Origin: Bacteroidia bacterium
Lineage (GTDB): Bacteria > Bacteroidota > Bacteroidia > Bacteroidales > Azobacteroidaceae
Assembly (NCBI GenBank): GCA_025996895.1
Contig: BNTW01000083.1
Span: 1 to 11,832, forward strand
Reading direction: 5' to 3'
DNA length: 11,832 nucleotides
The notes beneath the pieces are model-generated. The model saw nothing but the letters and a program-made list of their open reading frames with translations, was not told where the DNA came from and searched no databases. The translations under genes were made by a program, and so were the position numbers. Below, piece after piece: positions 1 through 7,394 of this stretch (position 1 is the first letter of the stretch; each line of letters opens with the position of its first letter).

Positions 1-144
1 AACAAATTTTTAGTAAAAAAACAAATATTTCTACATGTTTTACAACATAAATCACAGTATTTTTAAGAATTGTTCGCATCACCAAATGTTATGGAAAGAG
101 GATATAGCAAAGAGCGTGCCAAAAATTGACCGTACAAAATGGGG
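1..144. other. AT-rich non-coding edge
   Basis: This stretch lies beyond the 3' end of the yraN gene and shows no credible reading frame on either strand. A weak hairpin (ATGTT at 35-39, AACAT at 44-48, 4-nt loop) sits amid A and T runs. It has no GC-rich stem, so I do not call a terminator. Any neighbouring gene lies outside the window. Confidence 0.4.
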
Positions 145-522
145 TTATCGCCGATAAGTTTTTACCGCCGGATAAAAAGCATCTTCGATGTGTTCGATTT
201 TCCAATCGGGTGGGCTGCCGATAATTGAAATAATGTCGAAACGCACCGGCTGGGAAATTTGAAAATATTTGATGTAGCAATCGGTGGCAGAAACAATCCG
301 GTTGATTTTGGTTTGTGTAACGGCATCTTCGGGCAGTTCCCAATCGCTTGCCGAGCGGGTTTTCACTTCTATTATAACTAATTCGTCGTCGGTTTGGGCG
401 ACAATATCCAATTCCAAATGTTTCCACCGCCAATTAATATGGCGGATTTGATAGCCTTTTTGTCTTAAATAATCGAGTGCGACGGCTTCGCCTTCCTTTC
501 CTAATACGTTGTGCTGTGCCAT
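145..522 (-). CDS. YraN/UPF0102 family endonuclease-like protein
   Basis: This 125-residue protein has the length and motif order of the YraN (UPF0102) family, which shares the restriction-endonuclease-like fold of Holliday-junction resolvases. Visible elements are an N-terminal G8-KEGE helix (E10, E12), then W31-R-W-K-H-x-E-L-D39, then I51-E52-V-K54, and RFD at 94-96. D39, E52 and K54 match the metal-binding D...ExK core of PD-(D/E)xK nucleases. The true substrate of most members is not established, so nuclease activity is inferred from the family. It begins at an ATG 14 nt downstream of the toxin stop, so it is probably co-transcribed with the toxin-antitoxin pair. No separate promoter is evident in that gap. 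Nothing suggests truncation. Confidence 0.88.
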   Translation of the reverse strand: MAQHNVLGKEGEAVALDYLRQKGYQIRHINWRWKHLELDIVAQTDDELVIIEVKTRSASDWELPEDAVTQTKINRIVSATDCYIKYFQISQPVRFDIISIIGSPPDWKIEHIEDAFYPAVKTYRR

Positions 523-536
523 AGTTTTAAGGTTTA

Positions 537-866
537 TTAACTTAATTCATTGGTTAATATATTCTGAATTTCTTTATCAGAAACAGTATCTTTTTCGCCT
601 TTATCATAGATAGAGAGTAGAAAGACCTTGGTATTTTCTACTAACACATAAGTTATTACCCTTGCACCTCCTCGTTTTCCTGTTCCTTTAGATGCAATGG
701 CAAGCCGGATTTTAAAGACATTATTTCCTAAAGGACTACCCAATTCAGGGGTTTCTTTCAATTGATTGGAAAGGTTTTTGATTTCCTGTTTTAATGAAGC
801 ATATTTTTTGATAAGTCTTTTTGCTTCTTTATCAAAATGCGGTGTTGTTTCAATAGTGTAAGGCAT
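537..866 (-). CDS. RelE/ParE-family type II toxin
   Basis: This basic 109-residue protein fits the RelE/ParE superfamily in size and layout. The N-terminal strand and two helices (FDKEAKRLIKKY, 11-22) are followed by a beta-sheet core with F51-K-I-R54, ASKGTGKRGGARV (58-70), and a C-terminal V81-FLLSIYDKGEKD that resembles the family's final strand. Basic residues K52, R54, K60, R65 and R69 are candidates for contacting RNA. RelE members usually cleave mRNA on the ribosome and ParE members poison gyrase; the sequence alone does not decide which applies, although the FKIR/SKGxGKRGG/YDKxEK pattern looks like the RelE-type proteins common in Bacteroidota. It starts 2 nt after the antitoxin stop, the usual coupled antitoxin-first order. 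Its base composition is more AT-rich than the lpx and mut genes, consistent with acquisition by transfer. Confidence 0.85.
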   Translation of the reverse strand: MPYTIETTPHFDKEAKRLIKKYASLKQEIKNLSNQLKETPELGSPLGNNVFKIRLAIASKGTGKRGGARVITYVLVENTKVFLLSIYDKGEKDTVSDKEIQNILTNELS

Positions 867-868
867 TT

Positions 869-1111
869 TTAAAATTCATTTAAAAGTTCTTCAACGGGAC
901 GAGTTTGTAATTGTCCTTTTTTGATTTGTTTGATTTGTTTGAAACCTTCCATCAAGTTCACTATAATTTCTTCTTTAGAATCTCCTTGATTGTCTTCTAT
1001 CTGTACAAAATCAAAATTTCGTATCAATTCGATAAAGAAAGGATATTTATTTTTATCAACATCTAAAACGACTTTTTGCGTTTTATTACGTTTCAAAACT
1101 GTTGTATTCAT
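869..1111 (-). CDS. Putative antitoxin of the RelE/ParE-type toxin
   Basis: This 80-residue protein lies immediately upstream of the toxin gene, in the place expected of the cognate antitoxin. The N-terminal part (about 1-20, TTVLKRNKTQKVVLDVD) is short and basic. The middle (KYPFFIELIRNFDFVQIED, 22-40) resembles small Bacteroidota antitoxins with a PFF-x-E-L-x4-DFV pattern. The C-terminal tail ends in RPVEELLNEF (71-80), the kind of amphipathic helix that wraps a RelE-type toxin. I see no clear ribbon-helix-helix or helix-turn-helix, so DNA binding is inferred only from the inverted repeat beside its promoter. The assignment rests mainly on neighbourhood and size. Confidence 0.75.
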   Translation of the reverse strand: MNTTVLKRNKTQKVVLDVDKNKYPFFIELIRNFDFVQIEDNQGDSKEEIIVNLMEGFKQIKQIKKGQLQTRPVEELLNEF

Positions 1112-1150
1112 ATTTTATATCATTATAATTACGATACAAAGATATAAAAT
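1112..1150. promoter_or_regulatory. Inverted repeat, possible toxin-antitoxin operator
   Basis: ATTTTATATC (1112-1121) is repeated perfectly and inverted as GATATAAAAT (1141-1150), with a 19-nt spacer. One arm overlaps the minus-strand -7 element and the other abuts the antitoxin start codon, so the pair brackets the expected transcription start. Type II antitoxins and toxin-antitoxin complexes commonly repress their own promoter through such sites. The arms are AT-only apart from one base pair in an AT-rich region, so chance is not excluded. Confidence 0.45.
1137..1144 (-). promoter_or_regulatory. Bacteroidota-type -7 element for the toxin-antitoxin unit
   Basis: Read on the minus strand this is TATCTTTG, an exact match to the TAnnTTTG -7 consensus. 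It lies 25 nt before the antitoxin ATG, giving a leader of roughly 20 nt. No good TTTG -33 element is seen at the usual spacing, so the promoter may be weak or regulated. Confidence 0.5.
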
Positions 1151-1167
1151 TTAATCGAAAATCTTAC

Positions 1168-1176
1168 TACCTTTGT
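1168..1176 (+). promoter_or_regulatory. tadA: Alternative plus-strand -7 element upstream of tadA
   Basis: TACCTTTGT matches the TAnnTTTG consensus with the preferred following T. It lies about 100 nt upstream of the tadA start and would give a leader of some 90 nt. There is no clear -33 partner, and a small palindrome (CTAC-ctt-t-GTAG, 1167-1178) overlaps it. It ranks below the element at 1257-1264. Confidence 0.3.
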
Positions 1177-1231
1177 AGCAATTGCTCAACGGATAATATT
1201 TCCCTGCAAAGGAAAAAGCATTGCGGAATTA

Positions 1232-1264
1232 TTTGATAGTGCAAAAGATTTTATGCTAACTTTG
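1232..1264 (+). promoter_or_regulatory. tadA: tadA promoter (TTTG - 21 nt - TAACTTTG)
   Basis: A TTTG -33 element (1232-1235) and a TAACTTTG -7 element (1257-1264) are separated by 21 nt, close to the Bacteroidota primary-sigma pattern. Transcription would start near 1270. That excludes the upstream ATG at 1253 as the start codon for this transcript, because the -7 element lies inside that extension. It favours the ATG at 1274 or 1295. Confidence 0.6.
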
Positions 1265-1273
1265 CGAGGCAAA

Positions 1274-1708
1274 ATGTTTTCCGGCGAATATTATATGAAG
1301 CAAGCGTTAGTCGAGGCGCGGAAAGCGTTCGACAAAGGTGAAGTGCCCATCGGTGCGGTGGTGGTTTGCGCCGGCCGGATAATTGCTCGCGCCCACAATT
1401 TGACGGAAACGTTGAACGATGTGACGGCGCACGCAGAAATGCAAGCCATCACATCGGCTGCTTCGATGTTGGGCGGAAAATATTTGTTGGATTGTACGAT
1501 ATATGTAACCGTTGAGCCGTGTCCGATGTGTGCGGCTGCGTTAGGCTGGTCGCAGATTTCGCGGGTGGTGTATGGTGCAGGAGACGAGAAACGAGGTTAT
1601 TTGAAAATCGCACCGCAGGCTTTTCACCCGAAAACGAAGATTGTTTCCGGCTTGATGGCACAGGAAGCAGCCGGTTTAATGAAACAATTTTTTCAGAGTA
1701 AACGATGA
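1274..1708 (+). CDS. tadA: tRNA-specific adenosine deaminase TadA
   Basis: TadA converts adenosine-34 to inosine in the anticodon wobble position of tRNA-Arg(ACG), using an active-site zinc. The protein (144 residues from this start) carries the complete cytidine/deoxycytidylate deaminase signature: H53-A-E55 with the catalytic glutamate, and P82-C83-P-M-C86 supplying the other zinc ligands. G27-A-V-V and the N42 region form the substrate-binding core. The C-terminal helix ends in MKQFFQSKR. An in-frame ATG at 1253 would add seven residues (MLTLRGK), but those codons overlap a promoter -7 element. The start at 1274 leaves a six-residue lead (FSGEYY) before M8-KQAL, as I expect for relatives; 1295 is a third option. 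The stop overlaps the next gene's ATG in an ATGA, implying translational coupling. Confidence 0.93.
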   Translation: MFSGEYYMKQALVEARKAFDKGEVPIGAVVVCAGRIIARAHNLTETLNDVTAHAEMQAITSAASMLGGKYLLDCTIYVTVEPCPMCAAALGWSQISRVVYGAGDEKRGYLKIAPQAFHPKTKIVSGLMAQEAAGLMKQFFQSKR

Positions 1709-2664
1709 ACATTTTAATTACAGGGGCAAGCGGATTTATCGGTGGTTTTTTGGTCGAAGAAGCGGTCAAACGAGACTGGAAAACCTGGGCAGGAATTCGC
1801 AAAAGCAGTAGCCGGGAATATTTGCAAGATACGCATATTCAATTTATTGATTTGGATTATGCGGACAAAAACCGGCTCAAAAAGCAAATCGAAGCACACG
1901 TTGCGGCGTTCGGCAAATGGGATTATGTGATTCACAACGCGGGCGTAACGAAGTGCTTGCATGCGGAAGATTTTCGGAAAGTGAATGCAGAAAACACGCG
2001 CCGGCTGGTTGAAGCCTTGCAGGAAACCGGAAATACGCCGAAGAAATTTATACTCATGAGCAGTTATGGCGCACATCACCCAACGGTCAAAACCATTTAC
2101 GGTGAAAGCAAGCGCGAAGCCGAAGAACAGTTGCAAAACACGACCGATTTTCCGTATATTATTCTCTGTCCGACAGGTGTTTATGGCCCCCGCGACAAGG
2201 ATTACTATTTGCTGTTAAAATCCTTGCAAAAAAGGTTGGATACGGAAGTGGGCACGGAACGGCAGTTACTCACGTTTTTGTATGTAAAAGATTTAGTCAA
2301 AGCGGTTTACCTTGCATTGGAAAGCCCAATCGTCAATCAAACTTACTGCATTTCGGATGGACGGGAATATTGGGACAATGAATACCGGGATATTGCCAAA
2401 AAGGCTTTGGGCGTAAAGCATTGTCTTACGCTGAAAATTCCCGGTGTCGTTTTAAAAACGGTCTGTGTGGTTTCCGAAGAATTTTCAAAAGTAACGAAAA
2501 AACCTTCGACTTTCAACCGTGACAAGTATAAAATTCTGAAAGAACGTTATTGGACGTGCGATGCTGCACCCATTCAAAAGGAGTTGGGTTTTTCGGCCGA
2601 TTACGATTTAGAGCGCGGAATTAGAGAGAGCGTGGCGTGGTATCGGGCAAATGGCTGGTTATAA
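1705..2664 (+). CDS. NAD(P)-dependent epimerase/dehydratase (extended SDR)
   Basis: This 319-residue protein belongs to the extended short-chain dehydrogenase/reductase superfamily and is probably cytoplasmic. The Rossmann nucleotide-binding motif G7-A-S-G10-F-I-G13 is at the N-terminus. HNAG lies at 77-80, the MSS strand at 118-120, and the catalytic pair Y132-x3-K136 in [19 protein letters not shown] (155-164) is the usual substrate-loop start. Beyond about residue 170 the sequence is less conserved and does not reveal the substrate; sugar-nucleotide epimerase, 3-beta-hydroxysteroid dehydrogenase-like and dihydroflavonol reductase-like enzymes all share this layout. It overlaps tadA by 4 bp (ATGA), so the two are likely one transcript, though no functional link is obvious. 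Its last 44 bp are also the 3' end of miaA on the other strand. Confidence 0.88.
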   Translation: MNILITGASGFIGGFLVEEAVKRDWKTWAGIRKSSSREYLQDTHIQFIDLDYADKNRLKKQIEAHVAAFGKWDYVIHNAGVTKCLHAEDFRKVNAENTRRLVEALQETGNTPKKFILMSSYGAHHPTVKTIYGESKREAEEQLQNTTDFPYIILCPTGVYGPRDKDYYLLLKSLQKRLDTEVGTERQLLTFLYVKDLVKAVYLALESPIVNQTYCISDGREYWDNEYRDIAKKALGVKHCLTLKIPGVVLKTVCVVSEEFSKVTKKPSTFNRDKYKILKERYWTCDAAPIQKELGFSADYDLERGIRESVAWYRANGWL

Positions 2665-3550
2665 ACCTGTTGATTGCTTCGACGTCTTCCGGATGAAACC
2701 ACTGGATTTGCGAATCGCGCTTAAACCAGGTCATTTGTTTGCGCGAATAAATCCGGCTGTTCTGCTTGATTTTTTCAACGGCAAAATCCAGCGTGCAATC
2801 GCCGTCTAAATACTCAAAAAGTTCTTTGTATCCGACAGTGTTTAAGGAATTTAAATTTTTATAGGGATACACTTTCCGGACTTCCTCCAACAAGCCGTCT
2901 TCCATCATTTGCTCAACGCGCCGGTTAATTCGTTCGTACAATTCTTCGCGCGGACGGGTCAGCCCGATTTTGACAATTTGAAACGGCCGTTCTTTCGCTT
3001 GGTTGGTGCGCAAGGTGGAGTAGGGTTTGCCGGTCATTAAGCAGACTTCCAACGCATGGATTACTCGTTTGGGATTTTTTAAATCGACTTGGCGATAAAA
3101 AACCGGGTCTAAAATTTTCAACTGTTGGCGGATGGACTCTAATCCTTCTTTTTTATACAAACCGGCAATTTCGTCGCGCAGGTTTTCGTCGATAGCCGGG
3201 ATTTCGTCAATGCCTTTGCAGACAGCATCGATATACATCATTGAGCCTCCGCACATCAAAACAGCGTCGTGTTTTTGGTGCAATTCGGCCAACAACCGGA
3301 TAACGTCTTCTTCAAACTGGCTCGCGCTGTAATAGTCGGCCAATGCGTGCGTACCAATGAAATAGTGTTTTACCTGCTCTAAATCGCCACACGAGGGCGC
3401 AGCCGTTCCAATTGGAATATCCTTATAAATCTGGCGCGAGTCGGCGGAAATGATGGGCGACCGCAGTTGTTCTGCAAGTTGCAGGCTCAATGCGGTTTTT
3501 CCCACTCCGGTAGGCCCCAATAATACGACTAATGTTTTAGTAGTTATCAA
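2621..3550 (-). CDS. miaA: tRNA dimethylallyltransferase MiaA
   Basis: MiaA transfers the dimethylallyl group of DMAPP to N6 of adenosine-37 in tRNAs that read codons starting with U. At 309 residues it has the normal family length. Motifs in order are the P-loop G12-P-T-G-V-G-K18-T19, the D37-S-R-Q40 motif, GGSMMYIDA (the GGSxxY motif), [11 protein letters not shown], and a C-terminal [15 protein letters not shown] segment that corresponds to the tRNA- and substrate-binding region. The start is a TTG at 3550, overlapping the upstream gene by 14 bp. No ATG lies between it and the P-loop, and homologues carry about this many residues before the GPTG motif, so TTG is the best choice. It is the last gene of the lipid A cluster. 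Its 3' end overlaps the convergent SDR gene, leaving no room for a separate terminator. Confidence 0.94.
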   Translation of the reverse strand: MITTKTLVVLLGPTGVGKTALSLQLAEQLRSPIISADSRQIYKDIPIGTAAPSCGDLEQVKHYFIGTHALADYYSASQFEEDVIRLLAELHQKHDAVLMCGGSMMYIDAVCKGIDEIPAIDENLRDEIAGLYKKEGLESIRQQLKILDPVFYRQVDLKNPKRVIHALEVCLMTGKPYSTLRTNQAKERPFQIVKIGLTRPREELYERINRRVEQMMEDGLLEEVRKVYPYKNLNSLNTVGYKELFEYLDGDCTLDFAVEKIKQNSRIYSRKQMTWFKRDSQIQWFHPEDVEAINRFITSHLPDTTPRSL

Positions 3551-4097
3551 AAGGATTTGTGTCGCTCGTTAAATCGCCGAAATCTTCGTCGTCATACTCG
3601 TCCAGATTAAATTCGTCGTCGCCAAAATCGTCAAAATCATCCAACTCCTTGGCAGTGGGTTTTGGAGCGGAAAAATCCATTTCTTCCACTAACGATACTT
3701 GCTTGGGTGGGTGACCGGTCGATTTCACGACTTCGGCTTTTTCCTGATTTTTCACGGGAATGATTTCTTTCAATTCCATAAAAAAACAACGTTCCGTTAG
3801 CGGCTCAAAAACGTAAATCAGCTTTTGATGTTCTTCTTCCAGCAAATCGCGCAAACGGCTTCCATCCATTACATACACGTCTTCGTCCGCGCCGGAGCCC
3901 ATGTCCATGAGCGTGATTTCCGTTCCTTTCACCCAGTCGTCGTCGCAGATAAAGAAAGACGTCATCTGGTCTTTGGCATAACCTACCGAACTCAAAATCG
4001 CTTCATGCAAATCATAAAAGGTCGCGTCCGCGTCGATTATTATATCTCTGCGAAAATTGCCTACTTCTTCCGATACTAAAATAAATTTGAAAATCAT
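3537..4097 (-). CDS. pRiA4b ORF-3-like / 'IS1096 passenger TnpR' family protein
   Basis: This 186-residue protein resembles the plasmid pRiA4b ORF-3-like family, often labelled 'IS1096 element passenger TnpR family'. The family fold fits residues about 1-112: [33 protein letters not shown] at 2-33, then SFFICDDDW (47-55), and later [20 protein letters not shown] (93-112). Its biochemical role is unknown. From about residue 139 the protein becomes a strikingly acidic, probably disordered tail ([10 protein letters not shown], then [24 protein letters not shown] at about 153-176). No resolvase or transposase catalytic motif is present, so the label does not imply a mobile element. It sits between lpxA (9-nt gap) and miaA (14-bp overlap) and is almost certainly co-transcribed with them. 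Confidence 0.72.
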   Translation of the reverse strand: MIFKFILVSEEVGNFRRDIIIDADATFYDLHEAILSSVGYAKDQMTSFFICDDDWVKGTEITLMDMGSGADEDVYVMDGSRLRDLLEEEHQKLIYVFEPLTERCFFMELKEIIPVKNQEKAEVVKSTGHPPKQVSLVEEMDFSAPKPTAKELDDFDDFGDDEFNLDEYDDEDFGDLTSDTNPFDNY

Positions 4098-4106
4098 AAT
4101 TTTTAA

Positions 4107-4886
4107 TTACTCTAAATATCCTCTAACGATGCCTCGTTGCGAACTGGTAATGAAAGACAACACTTCCTGTTTTTCTTCGCAGTCGGCAATCGCCGCTTCA
4201 ATTTGTTTAAGGGCATTTGTATTATTCATGCCCGATTGGTACAAAGTACGGTAAATTTCTTGAATTAACGAAATTTGTTCGGCAGAAAATCCGCGTCGTC
4301 TTAAACCGATAATATTTACGCCGGAATAAGTAATCGGCTCGCGACCGGCAATAATGTATGGCGGAATGTCTTTGCCCAAGCGCGACCCGCCTTGTATCAT
4401 TGCATGTTTTCCAATTCGTGAAAATTGATGTACCAATGTTCCACCGCTTAAAATAGCATAATCATCGACTTCCACTTCACCTGCCAATTGTGTGGCATTT
4501 CCGATAATAACATGATTTTTCACGATACAATCGTGGGCGATATGCGAGTAAGCCATTAACAGACAGTCGCTTCCAACAACGGTTTTCCCTTTGGAAGCGG
4601 TTCCGCGATTGATGGTTGCACATTCGCGAATGGTCGTGCCGTCGCCGATTTCGCAAGTCGTTTCTTCGCCTTGAAATTTCAAATCTTGCGGAATACCCGC
4701 CACCACTGCACCCGGAAATATCCGGCAGTTTTTCCCAATCCGCGCGCCTTCCAAAACGACCGCATGCGGATAAATAAAAGTATCGTCGCCGATAACGACG
4801 TTTTTATCAATCGAAACAAAAGGGCTAATCGTTACATTTTTTCCAATAATAGCATCCGGGTGAATGTAGGCTAATTCATGTTTCAT
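4107..4886 (-). CDS. lpxA: UDP-N-acetylglucosamine O-acyltransferase LpxA
   Basis: LpxA catalyses the first step of lipid A synthesis, moving a 3-hydroxyacyl chain from ACP to the 3-OH of UDP-GlcNAc in the cytoplasm. The 259-residue length is typical. The N-terminal two thirds are left-handed beta-helix hexapeptide repeats (IHPDAIIGKNVTI, VSIDKNVVIGDD, and so on). The GIPQDLKF signature is at 64-71. MAYSHIAHDC (111-120) holds H118, which corresponds to the catalytic histidine of the E. coli enzyme (H125). IIGLRRRGF (192-200) leads into the C-terminal helical domain. These features separate it from LpxD. It starts 7 nt after lpxC/fabZ ends and is followed within 9 nt by the pRiA4b-like gene. 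Chain-length preference cannot be read reliably here. Confidence 0.96.
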   Translation of the reverse strand: MKHELAYIHPDAIIGKNVTISPFVSIDKNVVIGDDTFIYPHAVVLEGARIGKNCRIFPGAVVAGIPQDLKFQGEETTCEIGDGTTIRECATINRGTASKGKTVVGSDCLLMAYSHIAHDCIVKNHVIIGNATQLAGEVEVDDYAILSGGTLVHQFSRIGKHAMIQGGSRLGKDIPPYIIAGREPITYSGVNIIGLRRRGFSAEQISLIQEIYRTLYQSGMNNTNALKQIEAAIADCEEKQEVLSFITSSQRGIVRGYLE

Positions 4887-4893
4887 ACAATCA

Positions 4894-6285
4894 TTATTTA
4901 TTTTTTACAATTTGCGCCATAAATTCAGCTTCACAGACTAATTTTTCGCCGACAAAACAATAGCCTTTCATATTGGCAATGCCTCGCCGAACTTCGGTCA
5001 TCAGTTCCAACCGAAAAATCAGTGTGTCGCCGGGAACGACTTTTTGCCGGAAGCGGACGCCGTCGATTTTCATGAAATAAGTAGAATAGCGGTGTGGCTC
5101 TTCCACCGTACTCAGTATCATCAGTCCGCCGGTTTGCGCCATGGTTTCAATGAGCAACACGCCCGGCATGACCGGCTCTTCGGGAAAATGTCCCTGAAAA
5201 AACGGCTCATTGACCGACACATTTTTAATGCCTACGATATGCTTTTCTCCGATTTCGATGATTTTTTCCACCAACAAGAATGGATAGCGGTGCGGCAGCA
5301 TCGTTTTAATCTGGTTGATGTCAAACACCGGCGGCTTGTTCGGGTTGTATTCGGGAGCTTGCACTTCGTTCAGTTTAATTTCCTTGCGAATTTGGCGAGC
5401 CATTTTGTTGTTGATTTTATGTCCCGGACAAGTTGCAATAATCCGTCCGCGAATGGGTTTGCCGATCAGCGCGATGTCGCCCAAAATGTCAAGTAATTTG
5501 TGGCGTGCCGGCTCATTCGAGAAAATCAGCGGCTTGTTCATGATATAACCCAATTGCGTGGCGTCTTTGTGTTCGATTTGCATTTTATCGGCCAACTGGT
5601 CATACCGTTCCTGGCAGATTTGCCGTTCGTAAATCACAATCGCATTGTCCAAATCTCCACCTTTAATCAAATTATTTTCCAGCAACGGCTCAATTTCGCG
5701 CACAAAAACAAAGGTGCGTGCCGAAGCGATTTCCGTTTTAAAATCTTCCAATTTTTCCAGCGTGGCAAACTGGCTGTCTAATATTTTGGAATCGAAAGTA
5801 ATTAAGGTGTTCACCACCAATTGGTCGTCGGGAAGCAACACGATAGACGAGCCGGTGGCTTCGTCTTTCACTTCAATTTTGTTTTTTACAATATAATAGT
5901 CACGTTCGGCGTGTTGTTCTGCCAAGCCCACCCGCTCGATTTCATTCACATATTTAATCGCGCTTCCGTCCAAAATCGGAAATTCGGGTGCATCGACTTC
6001 AATCAGGCAGTTATCAATTTGGGCGGCGTAGAGGGCAGCCATCGCATGCTCAATCGTGCTGACTTGCACACTGTCTTTCGCAATCACCGTTCCGCGTTGA
6101 GTAGAGGTTACATTTTCGGCCACTGCGTCGATTTCCGGCCGGCCTTCCAAATCCACCCGCCTGATTTTGTAGCCAAAATTTTCCGGAGCGGGATTAAACG
6201 TAATATTAATTTTTAATCCGGTATGCAAACCTTTACCTTTCAAGGAAAAACTTTCTTTTAAAGTATGTTGCTTTGTCTTGTTCAT
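4894..6285 (-). CDS. lpxC/fabZ: Bifunctional LpxC deacetylase / FabZ dehydratase
   Basis: A 463-residue fusion. Residues about 1-310 are LpxC, the zinc enzyme that removes the acetyl group from UDP-3-O-acyl-GlcNAc, the committed step of lipid A synthesis. Visible residues are STIE79-H80 (catalytic Glu and first zinc His), the SARTFVF substrate loop (188-194), H262-K-L-L-D266 and CPGH289. Residues about 320-463 are FabZ, which dehydrates 3-hydroxyacyl-ACP in fatty-acid elongation; its catalytic pair lies in FFQGH366FP and LLIE380TMAQ. All key residues are present in both halves, so both should be active. The fusion is known from Bacteroidota and may balance the 3-hydroxyacyl-ACP pool between lipid A and fatty acids. 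It lies 9 nt after lpxD and 7 nt before lpxA. Confidence 0.97.
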   Translation of the reverse strand: MNKTKQHTLKESFSLKGKGLHTGLKINITFNPAPENFGYKIRRVDLEGRPEIDAVAENVTSTQRGTVIAKDSVQVSTIEHAMAALYAAQIDNCLIEVDAPEFPILDGSAIKYVNEIERVGLAEQHAERDYYIVKNKIEVKDEATGSSIVLLPDDQLVVNTLITFDSKILDSQFATLEKLEDFKTEIASARTFVFVREIEPLLENNLIKGGDLDNAIVIYERQICQERYDQLADKMQIEHKDATQLGYIMNKPLIFSNEPARHKLLDILGDIALIGKPIRGRIIATCPGHKINNKMARQIRKEIKLNEVQAPEYNPNKPPVFDINQIKTMLPHRYPFLLVEKIIEIGEKHIVGIKNVSVNEPFFQGHFPEEPVMPGVLLIETMAQTGGLMILSTVEEPHRYSTYFMKIDGVRFRQKVVPGDTLIFRLELMTEVRRGIANMKGYCFVGEKLVCEAEFMAQIVKNK

Positions 6286-6294
6286 TCTACTTTT

Positions 6295-7335
6295 TTATTT
6301 CTTGTTTAAAAATTCGATTTCTTTTTGAAGTTGACTGATTTGCCGGTACATGTCCGGCAGTTTGGAAAAAATAACACTCGAACGGAAGAAATTACTTACA
6401 TCAATTGCCGGACTACCGAGAATGCTCCGACCGTCGGCGATGTTGCTGATTATGCCCGATTGCGCGCCGATACTGACGTTGTCGCCGATTTTGATGTGAC
6501 CGCCAAGCCCCACTTGACCGCCCATCACACAGTTTTTGCCGATTTTTGTCGAGCCTGAAATACCGGCTTGTGCGGCAATTCCGGTGTTTTCTCCGATTTC
6601 GACATTGTGTGCTATTTGGATTAAATTATCCAATTTTACGCCTTGCCGGATAATAGTAGAATCCATTACGGCGCGGTCGATAGTGGTGTTCGCCCCGATT
6701 TCGACGTCATCTTCAATCACCACGTTCCCGAGTTGTGGAATTTTTTTGTAGCTATCACCCTCTTTGGCAAAGCCAAAACCGTCCGAGCCAATCACTGCGC
6801 CTGCGTGGATAATGCAGTTTTTCCCGATTTTACAATCCGCATAAATTTTCACGCCCGCATAAATCACCGTATTTTCGCCGATTTCCACGTTGTCGCCGAC
6901 ATAAGTGTTCGGATAAATGGCCGCGTTGTCGCCGATCCGGGCATTTTCACCGATATAGGCAAATGCCCCGATATATACTTTTTCGGCAGGAATAATCGCG
7001 GAAGAACTGATATAAGCCGGTGTTTCGATGCCTCGCTTGGGCTTTTTCGTTTGCTCTACTAAACTTAATAATTGTGCCAAAGCAGCATACGCATTCGGTA
7101 CACGAATAAGCGTCAGCGTTGCCGGTAACGATTTTTCAGCCACAAAACTGTCATTTACCAACGCCACGCTTGCCAGCGTTTCGTAAATAAAAGGGGCATA
7201 TTTCGGGTTGGCGAGGAAGGTAAGCGTATGCGGTTTCCCTTCTTCTATTTTAGAAAAATGATTGACTGTAATAGCAGGGTCGCCTTCGATTTTTCCATTG
7301 AGAATAGCGGCTATCTGTTGAGCGTTAAACTCCAT
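6295..7335 (-). CDS. lpxD: UDP-3-O-acylglucosamine N-acyltransferase LpxD
   Basis: LpxD adds the second 3-hydroxyacyl chain, from acyl-ACP to the 2-amino group of UDP-3-O-acyl-GlcN, after the LpxC step. The 346 residues show the three expected parts. There is an N-terminal UDP-binding domain (1-100, with [21 protein letters not shown] at 26-46). A left-handed beta-helix of hexapeptide repeats follows (about 105-305), containing SDGFGFA and the catalytic-site motif IQIAH243[10 protein letters not shown]-terminal helix ends the protein (325-346, [22 protein letters not shown]), with coiled-coil-like spacing. It is the first gene of the minus-strand cluster and has its own likely promoter at 7363-7394. 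Confidence 0.96.
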   Translation of the reverse strand: MEFNAQQIAAILNGKIEGDPAITVNHFSKIEEGKPHTLTFLANPKYAPFIYETLASVALVNDSFVAEKSLPATLTLIRVPNAYAALAQLLSLVEQTKKPKRGIETPAYISSSAIIPAEKVYIGAFAYIGENARIGDNAAIYPNTYVGDNVEIGENTVIYAGVKIYADCKIGKNCIIHAGAVIGSDGFGFAKEGDSYKKIPQLGNVVIEDDVEIGANTTIDRAVMDSTIIRQGVKLDNLIQIAHNVEIGENTGIAAQAGISGSTKIGKNCVMGGQVGLGGHIKIGDNVSIGAQSGIISNIADGRSILGSPAIDVSNFFRSSVIFSKLPDMYRQISQLQKEIEFLNKK

Positions 7336-7362
7336 AAGTTATTTTTTAATTCAATAGTGGGG

Positions 7363-7394
7363 CAAAGTACGGAATTTTTTTTCAATCCCGCAAA
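7363..7394 (-). promoter_or_regulatory. lpxD: Likely promoter of the lpxD-miaA cluster
   Basis: On the minus strand a TTTG (7391-7394) is followed after 20 nt by GTACTTTG (7363-7370). The -7 element is one base short of the TAnnTTTG spacing (TAC-TTTG), so the match is near, not exact. Transcription would start close to 7357 and give a leader of about 20 nt before the lpxD ATG at 7335. No other promoter is seen inside the tightly packed cluster. Confidence 0.4.

Noticed and set aside
89..433. 114-codon minus-strand frame overlapping yraN
   Set aside because: It lies in another frame of the yraN gene, has an arginine- and cysteine-rich composition without any family pattern, and yraN itself is clearly recognisable.
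1253..1273. Seven-residue extension of TadA
   Set aside because: These codons overlap the TAACTTTG promoter element and add residues not expected in the family.
3537..4097. Mobile element suggested by the 'IS1096 passenger TnpR' family name
   Set aside because: No transposase, resolvase motif, terminal inverted repeats or target duplication is visible around the gene.
5044..6216. Several long plus-strand frames opposite lpxC/fabZ
   Set aside because: They mirror the conserved lpxC/fabZ coding strand, are rich in His, Phe and Arg as expected of shadow frames, and have no promoter or recognisable motifs.
6643..7062. 139-codon plus-strand frame opposite lpxD
   Set aside because: Its apparent repeats ([14 protein letters not shown] and similar) simply reflect the hexapeptide repeat codons of LpxD read on the opposite strand.
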